Below, in pieces: positions 1 to 6,577 of a DNA stretch of 24,398 nucleotides. The DNA comes from a virus: positions 1 through 24,398 of the IMG/VR virus record IMGVR_UViG_3300031658_000120; one strand, given 5' to 3'. The translations under genes and the position numbers were made by a program. Below the pieces are notes generated by a model. It searched no databases. It had not been told where the DNA came from and saw only the letters and a list, made by a program, of their open reading frames with translations. The number at the start of each line of letters is the position of its first letter. Within the stretch, counting starts at the first letter, position 1.

Positions 1-88
1 TTATTAATTCTGTAATTGGTTGGTTTTCTCTATGTATTATGCTTTGTGGTTGTCCTAACTCACATATTTCAATTATTCTGTTTTTCAT
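1..88 (-). CDS. Partial small ORF at left edge, unknown function
   Basis: A reading frame starts with ATG at 88 and stays open to the window edge, giving at least 29 residues beginning MKNRIIEICELGQ. It lies 45 bases after the stop of the Cys-rich 37-aa gene, in the same frame, and belongs to the small-gene operon that starts at promoter P1. The frame is open further upstream to that stop, so a GTG start is also possible. No family is recognised. The call rests only on the open frame, strand and operon context, and the C-terminus lies outside the window. Confidence 0.45.
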   Translation of the reverse strand, partial: MKNRIIEICELGQPQSIIHRENQPITELI

Positions 89-133
89 CTTACTTTGTTT
101 TAAATTTATCACAACTACGTTTACACAAATCCG

Positions 134-247
134 TTACAACATACTCGCTTCGTGACAAGCTCCGCTGCATACTCCAGCATTGTCTATCGGTGTTCCGCAT
201 TCTGAGCATTCGTGTTCTTTATATTCTGGCGGTGTGTCCCAATTCAT
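134..247 (-). CDS. 37-aa Cys-rich mini-protein, zinc-knuckle-like
   Basis: The protein has the pattern C-x2-C (Cys14, Cys17) followed by C-x3-C (Cys27, Cys31) in a short acidic context (EHECSECG and GVCSGACHEA). Four cysteines spaced this way could bind one zinc ion, as in small treble-clef or ribbon proteins. The ATG overlaps the previous stop as ATGA, which indicates translational coupling and fixes the start. Small proteins of this look are common in accessory regions of Bacteroidetes phages. Zinc binding is inferred from spacing alone, and no function is known to me. Confidence 0.7.
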   Translation of the reverse strand: MNWDTPPEYKEHECSECGTPIDNAGVCSGACHEASML

Positions 248-351
248 AGTGTTGTTATTTTAGTTATCCAAGTTTCTGTGTCTCTCCAATGTTCTACTAT
301 TATGCCAGTTCTTAGTCTGACTACTTTTATTAGTTTATGTTTATTAGTCAT
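244..351 (-). CDS. 35-aa basic small protein, unknown function
   Basis: This short ORF begins with ATG eight bases before the end of the upstream 62-aa gene and ends in an ATGA overlap with the Cys-rich gene downstream. It is basic at the N-terminus (MTNKHKLIKVVRLRTG) and carries two tryptophans in its second half (EHWRDTETWITK). It has no signal peptide or membrane segment. The tight overlaps on both sides are the main evidence that it is real. No family is recognised. Confidence 0.65.
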   Translation of the reverse strand: MTNKHKLIKVVRLRTGIIVEHWRDTETWITKITTL

Positions 352-532
352 CTTTTATAAGTGTTAGGTTGAGGTAATCTGCAACGTAGTTAATATGCTT
401 CTGAGTAGTTTGGCTCCAATATCCTAGCTGGTATATCTCGCTGCCTTTTATGTGTGCTACTATTGTTGAGTAACTCCATACGTCGTTTCCTTGTATTTTT
501 AAATTCTGCTTATACTTTGGTAATGTTCTCAT
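344..532 (-). CDS. Conserved small phage protein (62 aa)
   Basis: The 62-residue protein contains VWSYSTIVAHIKG and GYWSQTTQKHINYVADYL. This combination, an SY.T.VA segment and then WS.TT.KHINYVA, recurs from memory in small proteins of Bacteroidetes phages, where it has no assigned role. It looks like a compact alpha/beta domain with no catalytic signature. It overlaps the 103-aa gene upstream by 23 bases and the 35-aa gene downstream by 8, so the four genes form a coupled operon downstream of promoter P1. Confidence 0.8.
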   Translation of the reverse strand: MRTLPKYKQNLKIQGNDVWSYSTIVAHIKGSEIYQLGYWSQTTQKHINYVADYLNLTLIKDD

Positions 533-821
533 CTTCTGTTTCGATTTTAGTTAGTATATTTTCTCTGTAAATTTGTTCTGTTAGTATATGTTCTCTGTAA
601 ACTTGTTCTAGTTGTTCTACTATTTTTATGACGTTGCCTTTAATGCCGAAGTATCTTTTGACATCTCCTATCTTCCAGCTTCTGTGTGGTCTAATGCCCT
701 TAGAGTATAGCTTAACATCTCTAATGCTTATTATTAGGTTATACACCCCCCTTGACATATAGCCGTTATTAAAACTGATAAATTCTTTTGATTCTAATTG
801 GTACTGTGTTTCTTGTGTCAT
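510..821 (-). CDS. Small phage protein with a 10-residue tandem repeat (103 aa)
   Basis: First gene after promoter P1, with its ATG about 35 bases below the -7 element and an AGGAG-like stretch in the leader. Residues about 48-70 (RSWKIGDVKRYFGIKGN) resemble a helix-turn-helix-sized segment seen in small proteins of Bacteroidetes phages. DNA binding is possible but not shown. The C-terminal part has a near-perfect tandem duplication (EQVYREHILT then EQIYRENILT) that comes from a 30-bp DNA repeat. The tail is acidic. As a promoter-proximal small gene it may be an early host-takeover or regulatory factor, which is inference only. Confidence 0.8.
   Translation of the reverse strand: MTQETQYQLESKEFISFNNGYMSRGVYNLIISIRDVKLYSKGIRPHRSWKIGDVKRYFGIKGNVIKIVEQLEQVYREHILTEQIYRENILTKIETEDENITKV
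550..609 (-). repeat. 30-bp in-frame tandem duplication inside the 103-aa gene
   Basis: Two adjacent 30-bp units, 550-579 and 580-609, differ at only two positions. Thirty bases is ten codons, so the duplication keeps the frame and doubles a ten-residue segment of the protein. The near identity suggests a recent event. Confidence 0.85.
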
Positions 822-854
822 TTCTTCTGTTTTTAGTTAGTACTCCTTGTTAAT

Positions 855-899
855 GTAATATACGAAAAATAAACCTTATAAACAAATATTTAATAACTT
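855..899 (-). promoter_or_regulatory. Promoter P1, Bacteroidetes type
   Basis: On the minus strand a TTTG (-33 element, 886-883) is followed after exactly 20 bases by TATATTAC (-7 element, 862-855). This fits the Bacteroidetes consensus TTG / TAnnTTTG, with a weaker -7 than the other two copies. The upstream flank AAGTTATTAAATA and the TTTATAAG after TTTG are shared with promoter P2 at 8224-8268. It lies just after the terminase gene, with no terminator visible between them, and would drive the small genes at 821-1. Confidence 0.75.
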
Positions 900-903
900 T
901 TAT

Positions 904-2067
904 TTAGTGCAATGTATACCTACCAAAATTAGGGGATGATAATATTGAGTATGTAGCATATCTCGAGCTATCGATTATATGATTCCATTTATCCTCTGGC
1001 GTATTTACCAATGTACCACCCTTGTCCTCTTTCCATTTATAGTTTCTAAACTCTGTAATTGCGTTAGATGAGGTTGACAATATATGTATCTTGTATCTCT
1101 TCAACAAGTCGATACCAGCATTAACACTATCACGACCTTTAATACTAGGTAGAATATTATGACCCATTTTCCTAAGTTCAGAAATAAGTCTTGGCTCTGC
1201 GCTATCTGCATAGATAGGCTTACTTGATAACTCTTCATTTCTTAGGAAGTCATTTATGTCACTCGTTGTCATCTGTGTTTTATATAGATGCTCTTCTAAG
1301 TATAGGTTTCTGTCTTTAGTATAAACAGATACAAAGGTTGTCGGGTCATTCGTATATCCAAAGTCCATTCCGTATGCAATTAGTTCTGCATCTTCTGGTA
1401 TTACATTAACCTCAACATAAGAAAAAATAGTACTCTTGCTTGCAGCCCTTTCGCCAAGACCATAGATTTGCCAGTACTGCTCGTCTGTATCTTTTAGTAA
1501 CTCAATTTCTTTTTTAATACTTTCGCCTACAAAGGGATTGTCAAGGTAAGTTGTCTTAAAGAATGAGCAGTCCTCTCTTGGTATTACCTTATCATATATC
1601 CAATGGTATTCATCAGAGGGGTTAAAATCTAATATAATTTTTTCGTTTGTTCTAAAAATTAATTGTTGCCAATCTTCAAAGTATAACTCGTTGCCCTCAT
1701 TTATAAAAAGCAAATCTCTTTTACGACCTCTAATTTTCTGAGGCTGGTCTAATGATATAAACTCGATGAGGTTGCCAAACAGATAGTATTCTGAGTTAGA
1801 CTTATTATGAAACTTTTCTGAGTACAAGTTGTGCTCTTGCAGTATGCTCATAAAATCTCTAAGTGTGGTTGCTCTAAGACTAGGAAATGACTTTCTGCAT
1901 ACAGTAACTACCTTGTCGGTATTGTTAGTGCAGTACTGAAAAATTATCCATAGAATTATATTGTAGGTTTTACCAGACCTTGTACCGCCTTGTTCAACTA
2001 CAATCTTAGTTTGTGACTCCAGCAAATGCTGGTATACCACATTAGTCTTTATTTTTAATTGAGTCAA
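904..2067 (-). CDS. terL: Terminase large subunit
   Basis: The 387-residue protein is the ATP-driven DNA-packaging motor and headful/cos nuclease. The N-terminal ATPase shows Walker A GGTRSGKT (residues 27-34) and a Walker B-like strand with acidic residues, DLLFINEGNE (118-127). The C-terminal RNase H-like nuclease shows its three acidic stations: GMDFGYTNDPT (Asp235), YADSAEP (Asp288), and a C-terminal D-x-WNHIIDSSRY (Asp359/Asp366). The order and length match the Terminase_3/XtmB-type large subunits, so the gene looks complete. Its ATG lies 26 bases inside the end of the small-subunit gene. Unusually, it is the last gene of the replication-side operon rather than next to the portal. Confidence 0.97.
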   Translation of the reverse strand: MTQLKIKTNVVYQHLLESQTKIVVEQGGTRSGKTYNIILWIIFQYCTNNTDKVVTVCRKSFPSLRATTLRDFMSILQEHNLYSEKFHNKSNSEYYLFGNLIEFISLDQPQKIRGRKRDLLFINEGNELYFEDWQQLIFRTNEKIILDFNPSDEYHWIYDKVIPREDCSFFKTTYLDNPFVGESIKKEIELLKDTDEQYWQIYGLGERAASKSTIFSYVEVNVIPEDAELIAYGMDFGYTNDPTTFVSVYTKDRNLYLEEHLYKTQMTTSDINDFLRNEELSSKPIYADSAEPRLISELRKMGHNILPSIKGRDSVNAGIDLLKRYKIHILSTSSNAITEFRNYKWKEDKGGTLVNTPEDKWNHIIDSSRYATYSILSSPNFGRYTLH

Positions 2068-2413
2068 TTATCTCTATTTGAAAGTTAGTTGGCATACCCT
2101 CTGCTCCAGTTATTTCTTGTCGCTCTATGTAGCCTCTGTTTTTTCCTTTAGTCTTTAAGAAAAATATAGTTGCAGTTGTATTTCCGCTTTGGATCTGTTC
2201 GTGTAATTTGCTCTCAGCAAAGTCTAATGCTATATTCTCTATGTCTTCAACCTCTCTTTTAAAATCGCTATCTTCATTAAGCCACTTATAGTATGTGCTT
2301 CTTGGTGTTTCAGACTTCTTACAAGCCACAGTAACTACACCCAAGCTTTGCTCTAATGCTTTTAATAATGATTCCTTTTTTATGTGTCTACTTTTGTCTA
2401 TTGTATTATTCAT
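2042..2413 (-). CDS. terS: Terminase small subunit
   Basis: The 123-residue protein has an N-terminal helix-turn-helix (about residues 14-46: KESLLKALEQSLGVVTVAC and then TPRSTYYKWLNED), a helical middle with an FAESKLHEQI segment, and ATIFFLKTKGKNRGY. That last segment is typical of terminase small subunits in which a C-terminal arm follows the oligomerisation helices. It would recognise the packaging site and load TerL. The ATG overlaps the stop of the ParB-like gene upstream by 8 bases, and it overlaps terL downstream. Position and motif together make the call firm. Confidence 0.93.
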   Translation of the reverse strand: MNNTIDKSRHIKKESLLKALEQSLGVVTVACKKSETPRSTYYKWLNEDSDFKREVEDIENIALDFAESKLHEQIQSGNTTATIFFLKTKGKNRGYIERQEITGAEGMPTNFQIEIIDSIKNKD

Positions 2414-3047
2414 TATATTTCTTTTTTAATAAAATTTGTTTCTTTGTTTCCCAAGACCTATTATATTCTACATTGCTAAATAGCTTAGAAAAACCAGTTA
2501 TATGTTTTAGCTTTAAAAGTTCCTCTGCAGACATTCCTATCTCGTTGCATATGTCTTTATCTAGCCAGCCGTTTTCTAGCATACTAAAAACCATACTTGA
2601 CATACCAGTAACGCTATGCATACCTCTTGCCCTATTGTGTCTTACGGTACTTGCCATTCTGTCGTTTATATCCTTTTCAATAACAACGATAGGAATATAC
2701 CCTTTGTTTCTGTCTAGTATGTCTGGGTTTGTTTTAGCCGTGTAATACCTATGAAAGCCATCTACTATTACATACATCTTCATCTCTTCATCTCGTATTG
2801 TTACGATAGGTTGTGTATATCCATCGTGTTTTATTGACGTGTATAAAAGACCCATTTCTTTTTTAGCTACACTATTGGGGTTGTAGTCATTAGGCGTAAC
2901 CTCATCGATAGGCACCCATTTAACTCTATTAACTGGCTGACTATTTAAAGGAGAAATTTCGTGCATTAGTTGTTTAATGTCTTCTATGTTTTTTATAACA
3001 TCTCCATTGCTAAGTTCTTTTATTAGTATCTCTTTTATATTTTTCAT
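2406..3047 (-). CDS. ParB/IbrB-like nuclease-domain protein
   Basis: A 213-residue protein with a ParB N-terminal-type domain. Landmarks are NDYNPN (53-58), a helix ending in SIKHDGYTQPIVT (71-83), IVDGFHRYY (94-102) and RHNRARG (136-142). This set matches the IbrB branch, in which a ParB-like domain protein is encoded beside a PAPS-reductase-like IbrA, and here the IbrA-like gene is immediately upstream with a TAATG overlap. ParB domains of this type bind nucleotide (CTP) or DNA, and some act as nucleases. The C-terminal half is a helical domain with GMSAEELLKLKHITG, probably DNA-binding. What the pair does in phages is not established. A role in DNA modification or host regulation is inference. 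Confidence 0.88.
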   Translation of the reverse strand: MKNIKEILIKELSNGDVIKNIEDIKQLMHEISPLNSQPVNRVKWVPIDEVTPNDYNPNSVAKKEMGLLYTSIKHDGYTQPIVTIRDEEMKMYVIVDGFHRYYTAKTNPDILDRNKGYIPIVVIEKDINDRMASTVRHNRARGMHSVTGMSSMVFSMLENGWLDKDICNEIGMSAEELLKLKHITGFSKLFSNVEYNRSWETKKQILLKKKYNE

Positions 3048-4219
3048 TACAATAGGTCTTTTATGTATTTATTATATTTTCTGTTTATCTCTATGTTTGA
3101 GTCATCTATTTTATTATCTACATACTTTTTAACTGTATTAAAGTGCTGGCTAGTAGTAAAATTTATAAGTTTTGTAAAGTCCCAGTCACTAGATAAAATT
3201 GTATTTATTATCGTCTTGTAGAAGTCTGTCTTTATTAAATCATTTATAATGTATTTGTCATTTCTATTAATATGTTTAGTTACATTTTTCTTGTATTCAT
3301 CTTTAGGTATTAAATTTTCAAACAAATGCATTGCGTATTCTTGCCAATCATTAAACATATACGGCAATTCTTTTGGACACTTAAATGCATCGCTCTTTAA
3401 ATGCTTTATTGCATTACTGCCAGCAACCCTTGTACTAATTTTATTCCAAGTAACTGGCTCAATCTCTTGCACTAAAAGTAAGTTTTGTATTGACGTTTCG
3501 TGATGTAAATTAGAAATTCTCATATCTCTTGTGTTTACTCCGTGCTTATACATCTCATCGTAAATCTTACAATACTCTATATTGTTATCATATATGTATT
3601 TCCATATATCACTTATTTCCCAGTCGTATATTGGATAAAAAGTATAGTGACCTAGTTTCTCATTTAACTTCTTGCCCCAAGTTATATCCTTATATGTTAA
3701 TGCACTTGTCAGACTCATTAATCTTTTAGGTGCTTCTTGAGTTCTAACTCCAGCAAGGTAACAAGTTTTTTTGTCCTTAAAATCTACTTTAAATATTGCA
3801 CCAAATAAATCGTGAAATCTATCTGTCCCATATATATTTTCTTTAATACTTATAGGGTCTTTTTTATGAAGCCATTGATTTTCTTTTTTTATATCCCAGC
3901 AATACGAATATCTTTCTTTGCTAGACGCGTTGTTAGTTATTACTATTGGCATCTGAAACCACAAAGGCTCAACTCTGTCATCGTACATTATCTTTTTAAC
4001 ATAATCAATAGTGCCTTGCCACTCTGCTTCTTGGTCTATAAACAAAACCTTTAAAGGAAGCCTATTTCTTTTTTCTGCTATCTCAAGTGCAAGATGTAAT
4101 GTAACAGTACTATCTTTACCACCCGAGAAACCAACGACTATCTCTTCAAATTCATCAAAAAGATTTTCCATTCTTTTAATGGATGCATCATACACACTTA
4201 TGTTACTATAAAATTTCAT
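3047..4219 (-). CDS. PAPS-reductase-family protein, IbrA-like
   Basis: The 390-residue protein starts with an adenine-nucleotide alpha-hydrolase (PP-loop) domain whose SGGKDS motif is at residues 32-37. FIDQEAEWQGT, LAGVRTQEAPKR and FYPIYDWEISDIWKYI follow, as in PAPS reductases and DndC-like proteins. The part after about residue 230 (MRISNLHHE and the VTWNKISTRVAGSNAI region) resembles the C-terminal extension of IbrA (DUF3440). The family activates a substrate with ATP or PAPS, and in some members transfers sulfur. No Cys-rich iron-sulfur motif like that of DndC is obvious. It overlaps the glycosyltransferase-like gene as ATGA and the IbrB-like gene as TAATG, so the three are co-translated. 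Confidence 0.88.
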   Translation of the reverse strand: MKFYSNISVYDASIKRMENLFDEFEEIVVGFSGGKDSTVTLHLALEIAEKRNRLPLKVLFIDQEAEWQGTIDYVKKIMYDDRVEPLWFQMPIVITNNASSKERYSYCWDIKKENQWLHKKDPISIKENIYGTDRFHDLFGAIFKVDFKDKKTCYLAGVRTQEAPKRLMSLTSALTYKDITWGKKLNEKLGHYTFYPIYDWEISDIWKYIYDNNIEYCKIYDEMYKHGVNTRDMRISNLHHETSIQNLLLVQEIEPVTWNKISTRVAGSNAIKHLKSDAFKCPKELPYMFNDWQEYAMHLFENLIPKDEYKKNVTKHINRNDKYIINDLIKTDFYKTIINTILSSDWDFTKLINFTTSQHFNTVKKYVDNKIDDSNIEINRKYNKYIKDLL

Positions 4220-4797
4220 ATTGTAAAAAATTCTTTATTAAAAAATAAACCTTTTCTGTTGTTTGGATTGTTCGCGTTGCCAATCTCACTTTTAATTGTT
4301 AGGTTGTGTTGAACAAGGCTAGGTATATGACAAAAGGCTTTTATTTTTCTTTTCTTACAAACGTCACCGACAAACGTATCATCGTATTTTGTTTGCCTTG
4401 AAGCGTCAACCTCTTCTTTTAATATCTCAACAAATCTTTTACTAAAAACAACCCCTTGCATCATTAGAAATGGATTCAGCCTAACAATTGTTTCGCCTCT
4501 CGCGTGCGCCTCTTTGTTTGCTTTTCTTGGATTTGCATACAAACTTAAAATATCAATTTTTTCTCTTACCATTATTTGCTCTAAGTAATCTAAATTTTCG
4601 TGAAGATTATCTGTAATAATTATATCATCTTGTAAGTGAAGCCTATAATTCTCAAAAGGTATGTCTAGCATCTCTTTAAATGAATTAAAACACCCAGTGT
4701 AATTTTCATCAACGTGATAAATTATATCTTTAAAATCTTTAAAAATTCCTTTGGCATACTCTAGCCTACTTGGAACGCATTGAATCGTTGTTTTCAT
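4216..4797 (-). CDS. Putative GT-A-fold glycosyltransferase
   Basis: A 193-residue protein with features of small phage glycosyltransferases of the GT-A type: an early strand, the LHLQDDIIIT segment (53-62) as the metal-binding DxD-like site, SLYANPRK (85-92), a MMQGVVFSKRFV segment (112-123), and YDDTFVGDVC (138-147) as the likely acceptor/base region. HIPSLVQHN and SEIGN near the C-terminus fit the same fold. It would transfer a sugar from a nucleotide-sugar to DNA or a surface glycan; the substrate is unknown. ATGA overlaps on both sides tie it to the GNAT and IbrA-like genes. At fewer than 200 residues it is short, so a partial or streamlined fold is possible. Confidence 0.72.
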   Translation of the reverse strand: MKTTIQCVPSRLEYAKGIFKDFKDIIYHVDENYTGCFNSFKEMLDIPFENYRLHLQDDIIITDNLHENLDYLEQIMVREKIDILSLYANPRKANKEAHARGETIVRLNPFLMMQGVVFSKRFVEILKEEVDASRQTKYDDTFVGDVCKKRKIKAFCHIPSLVQHNLTIKSEIGNANNPNNRKGLFFNKEFFTI

Positions 4798-5234
4798 AAT
4801 TCATATTTTATCTTAGTAATTCCATTTTTATACTTTGCTATTTCTTTTGCTCCTATACTTAAATGAACACCAGTTGCCATTTTAGTTGTATTTGCAGACA
4901 CTTCTTTAATGCTGGGCATATTCTTTTTAAGGAATTGCAATCTGTATAGTGTAAGTTTTTTTAACAAACCTTGTCTTCTATATTCTTTTATAACATAAGC
5001 ACACTTTAAAACCGCGCTACTTGTCCCAATCTTTAAACCAAAAAAAGCAATAGGAGTCTTTTTGTTAAACACTACAAAAAACAATATGCTATCAATAAAC
5101 AGTAGACCCTCTTTTTTAGATCTGTTTACTAAATCTGGACATATAGAATTTATATTATATGTGGTTTCAATTCTTATCAAACTTTTGCTCTGTTTATTAT
5201 TCGAGTAGTTTCTAAAGGGTTGCCCATTGTCCAA
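4794..5234 (-). CDS. GNAT-like N-acetyltransferase
   Basis: The core has a strand ending in CAYVIKEYRRQGLLKKL, which fits motif A of the GNAT fold (Q/R-x-x-G-x-G/A acetyl-CoA binding, here RRQGLL). A helix follows, then a strand-like KEVSANTTKMATGVHLS segment and a final IAKYKNGITKIKYEL strand. GNAT enzymes move an acetyl group from acetyl-CoA to an amine. The ATG at 5234 overlaps the upstream gene by 58 bases, much more than its neighbours do. A TTG at 5180, overlapping that gene's stop as TTGA, would give a 128-residue protein starting LIRIETTYN and is a credible alternative. The target is unknown; in this cassette a modified base or glycan is possible. Confidence 0.75.
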   Translation of the reverse strand: MDNGQPFRNYSNNKQSKSLIRIETTYNINSICPDLVNRSKKEGLLFIDSILFFVVFNKKTPIAFFGLKIGTSSAVLKCAYVIKEYRRQGLLKKLTLYRLQFLKKNMPSIKEVSANTTKMATGVHLSIGAKEIAKYKNGITKIKYEL

Positions 5235-5452
5235 TACTTATAACCATTTAAATACAAGTATGTAAATTCTTTTTTGTGAAATTTTTCTTTTACTCCGTTA
5301 TTTCTAATGTAAACAACAATGTCTTTAAAGAGCTTTTCACTATGCCACTCATTTTTCTCAGACCATTCGTGTGGTATCGATGCCATAGTCTTAGCAAATG
5401 TAAATTGTGTTTTCCATAAAATCATTGTTACGGCTGCGCGAGTTAAATTCAT
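5177..5452 (-). CDS. Conserved phage protein with YWTMG/INRA motif (91 aa)
   Basis: The 91-residue protein contains HEWSEKNEWHSEKLFKDIVVY and ends in YLYLNGYKYWTMGNPLETTRIINRA. The combination of a Y-x-YW-x-MG turn and a terminal INRA, from memory, accompanies phage cassettes that encode small transferases and ParB proteins. It may be a separate domain that works with the GNAT protein whose gene overlaps its 3' end. There is no membrane segment or metal site. Its TAATG overlap with the ParB gene upstream supports the start. Function is unknown. Confidence 0.7.
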   Translation of the reverse strand: MNLTRAAVTMILWKTQFTFAKTMASIPHEWSEKNEWHSEKLFKDIVVYIRNNGVKEKFHKKEFTYLYLNGYKYWTMGNPLETTRIINRAKV

Positions 5453-5994
5453 TAGTTTTTATCGATATTAAATTCGTGAAAACATTTAGGACAAATACAT
5501 TCTATAAACTCTCTTGTCTTTTCATAATTTCTCTCATTAATTTCTAACTTCTTTTTCTCATAGTCATCGTCTGTCATTTGCTTGTAGGAGCTTTCGGGAT
5601 TTATGTTTGGGTTAAAATCATCTAAGTTAGGATTCCATACGTCCATACCCCAGTCTTGTAATTTTTCAGTGTCCCATACATTACCAAGCGTGTCCCAATC
5701 CCATTCTCCAAAACTAGAATTGTCTTTTATCATAAATTCTTTTTGTTGCTCCTTAGTTAGGCTCGTGGCTTTTATTATATGCAACTCTTTTATACCAACT
5801 TCCTTACAAGCTCTTAGCCTCATATTACCACCCAAAACAAACATATCTTTGTCAACTACAATAGGTCTTATGCTCAGCATCTCTGGAAAATCTTTTATGC
5901 TCTGTACAAGTTTTTTAAATTTTTCGTTTTTAATTACTCTTGGATTGTCTGGGTTTTCTTTTAACTCAGAGATATTTACCTTAGTTGTTTTCAT
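5452..5994 (-). CDS. ParB-domain protein with C-terminal Cys cluster
   Basis: A 180-residue protein whose first 90 residues form a ParB N-terminal domain: NPDNPR (14-19), a helix, IRPIVVDKDMFVLGGNMRLRA (42-62) and then GIKELHIIKA. Residues 91-118 (DNSSFGEWDWDTLGNVW) are the stretch that follows this domain in phage ParB-like nuclease/methylase-associated proteins. The C-terminus has C-x-C-x2-C (Cys166, Cys168, Cys171), which could be half of a zinc ribbon. It is the second ParB-type protein in the operon and differs clearly from the IbrB-like one. ATGA and TAATG overlaps link it to both neighbours. It may guide the downstream transferases to DNA, which is inference. Confidence 0.85.
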   Translation of the reverse strand: MKTTKVNISELKENPDNPRVIKNEKFKKLVQSIKDFPEMLSIRPIVVDKDMFVLGGNMRLRACKEVGIKELHIIKATSLTKEQQKEFMIKDNSSFGEWDWDTLGNVWDTEKLQDWGMDVWNPNLDDFNPNINPESSYKQMTDDDYEKKKLEINERNYEKTREFIECICPKCFHEFNIDKN

Positions 5995-6110
5995 TTTTTT
6001 GTTTTTAATTTTAGTATTTGTTTTCTAATCTTTTTTCTTGATTTACCACGTGGCAATATATCACATAGTTGTTGTAATTTTTGTATTATTTTTTTAGTGG
6101 ATATTTCCAT
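5991..6110 (-). CDS. 39-aa strongly basic small protein
   Basis: The ORF starts with ATG at 6110 inside the end of the DnaA-like gene and stops in an ATGA overlap with the ParB gene, so both ends are coupled. The protein is very basic in its second half (LPRGKSRKKIRKQILKLKTKK) with an amphipathic helix before it (IIQKLQQLCDILPRG). That fits a small nucleic-acid-binding helix. No family is recognised. Apart from its overlaps, the evidence is the clean frame with no other gene filling the gap. Confidence 0.6.
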   Translation of the reverse strand: MEISTKKIIQKLQQLCDILPRGKSRKKIRKQILKLKTKK

Positions 6111-6577
6111 TTCCAAGATTTTTTTAGCTGCGTTATATTTTCCATTACTTCATTAAATCTTTCTGACGGCACACCCTCGAAAAAATCATTAACGAAGTTA
6201 TAGTGAAATTCTAATTTTTCGTACTTGTCTTTTAAATTAATGTATGCTTCGGGCAAGTTCTCTGGAGTATCAAATAATTTTTCTAACTCTAAAAGTCTTG
6301 GGTTTCTGTTTCTATAGTCAAGGTATGTTTTCTCTAAATAAATTACGTTTGCGTGGTCCATATTTTTGCCGTTGTTTTTAAAATACTCTGAAATTCGTAC
6401 CCAAGGCATTTTCATTTTGTTATATAAAATGTAGACTAGCAAACTTCTAAGTTCAACATACTCACGTTTTCTTGTATTCTCGAAAAAATTTATGTCTGAC
6501 ATCTTTAAAAGTTTTTTGCCAATTTTATCAGCAATTTCTAAGTTGTTGATTATAGTATCTATTTTCTTTTTATTCAT
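6086..6577 (-). CDS. DnaA domain IV-like DNA-binding protein
   Basis: The 163-residue protein contains KREYVELRSLLVYILYNKM, a turn (PWVRISEYFKNNGKN), and MDHANVIYLEKTY. This follows the DnaA C-terminal helix-turn-helix domain, in which a long helix is followed by an HTH and the signature D-H-x-T/N-V that contacts the DnaA box. There is no AAA+ ATPase region. The protein is instead domain IV plus a helical C-terminal extension with a basic end (KKSWKWKYPLKK). It probably binds the phage origin or a host DnaA box. The gene overlaps the FEN exonuclease gene as ATGA. Confidence 0.65.
   Translation of the reverse strand: MNKKKIDTIINNLEIADKIGKKLLKMSDINFFENTRKREYVELRSLLVYILYNKMKMPWVRISEYFKNNGKNMDHANVIYLEKTYLDYRNRNPRLLELEKLFDTPENLPEAYINLKDKYEKLEFHYNFVNDFFEGVPSERFNEVMENITQLKKSWKWKYPLKK

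Noticed and set aside
16-249. Plus-strand 77-aa reading frame at the left edge
   Set aside because: It lies opposite two overlapping minus-strand small genes with coupled starts and has no recognisable motif.
2356-2745. Plus-strand hydrophobic 129-aa frame
   Set aside because: It is antisense to TerS and the IbrB-like gene, and its hydrophobic look comes from complementing lysine/glutamate-rich codons.
6046-6053. CCACGTGG palindrome
   Set aside because: It is eight bases inside the 39-aa gene, with no second copy noticed nearby; chance is the simplest explanation.
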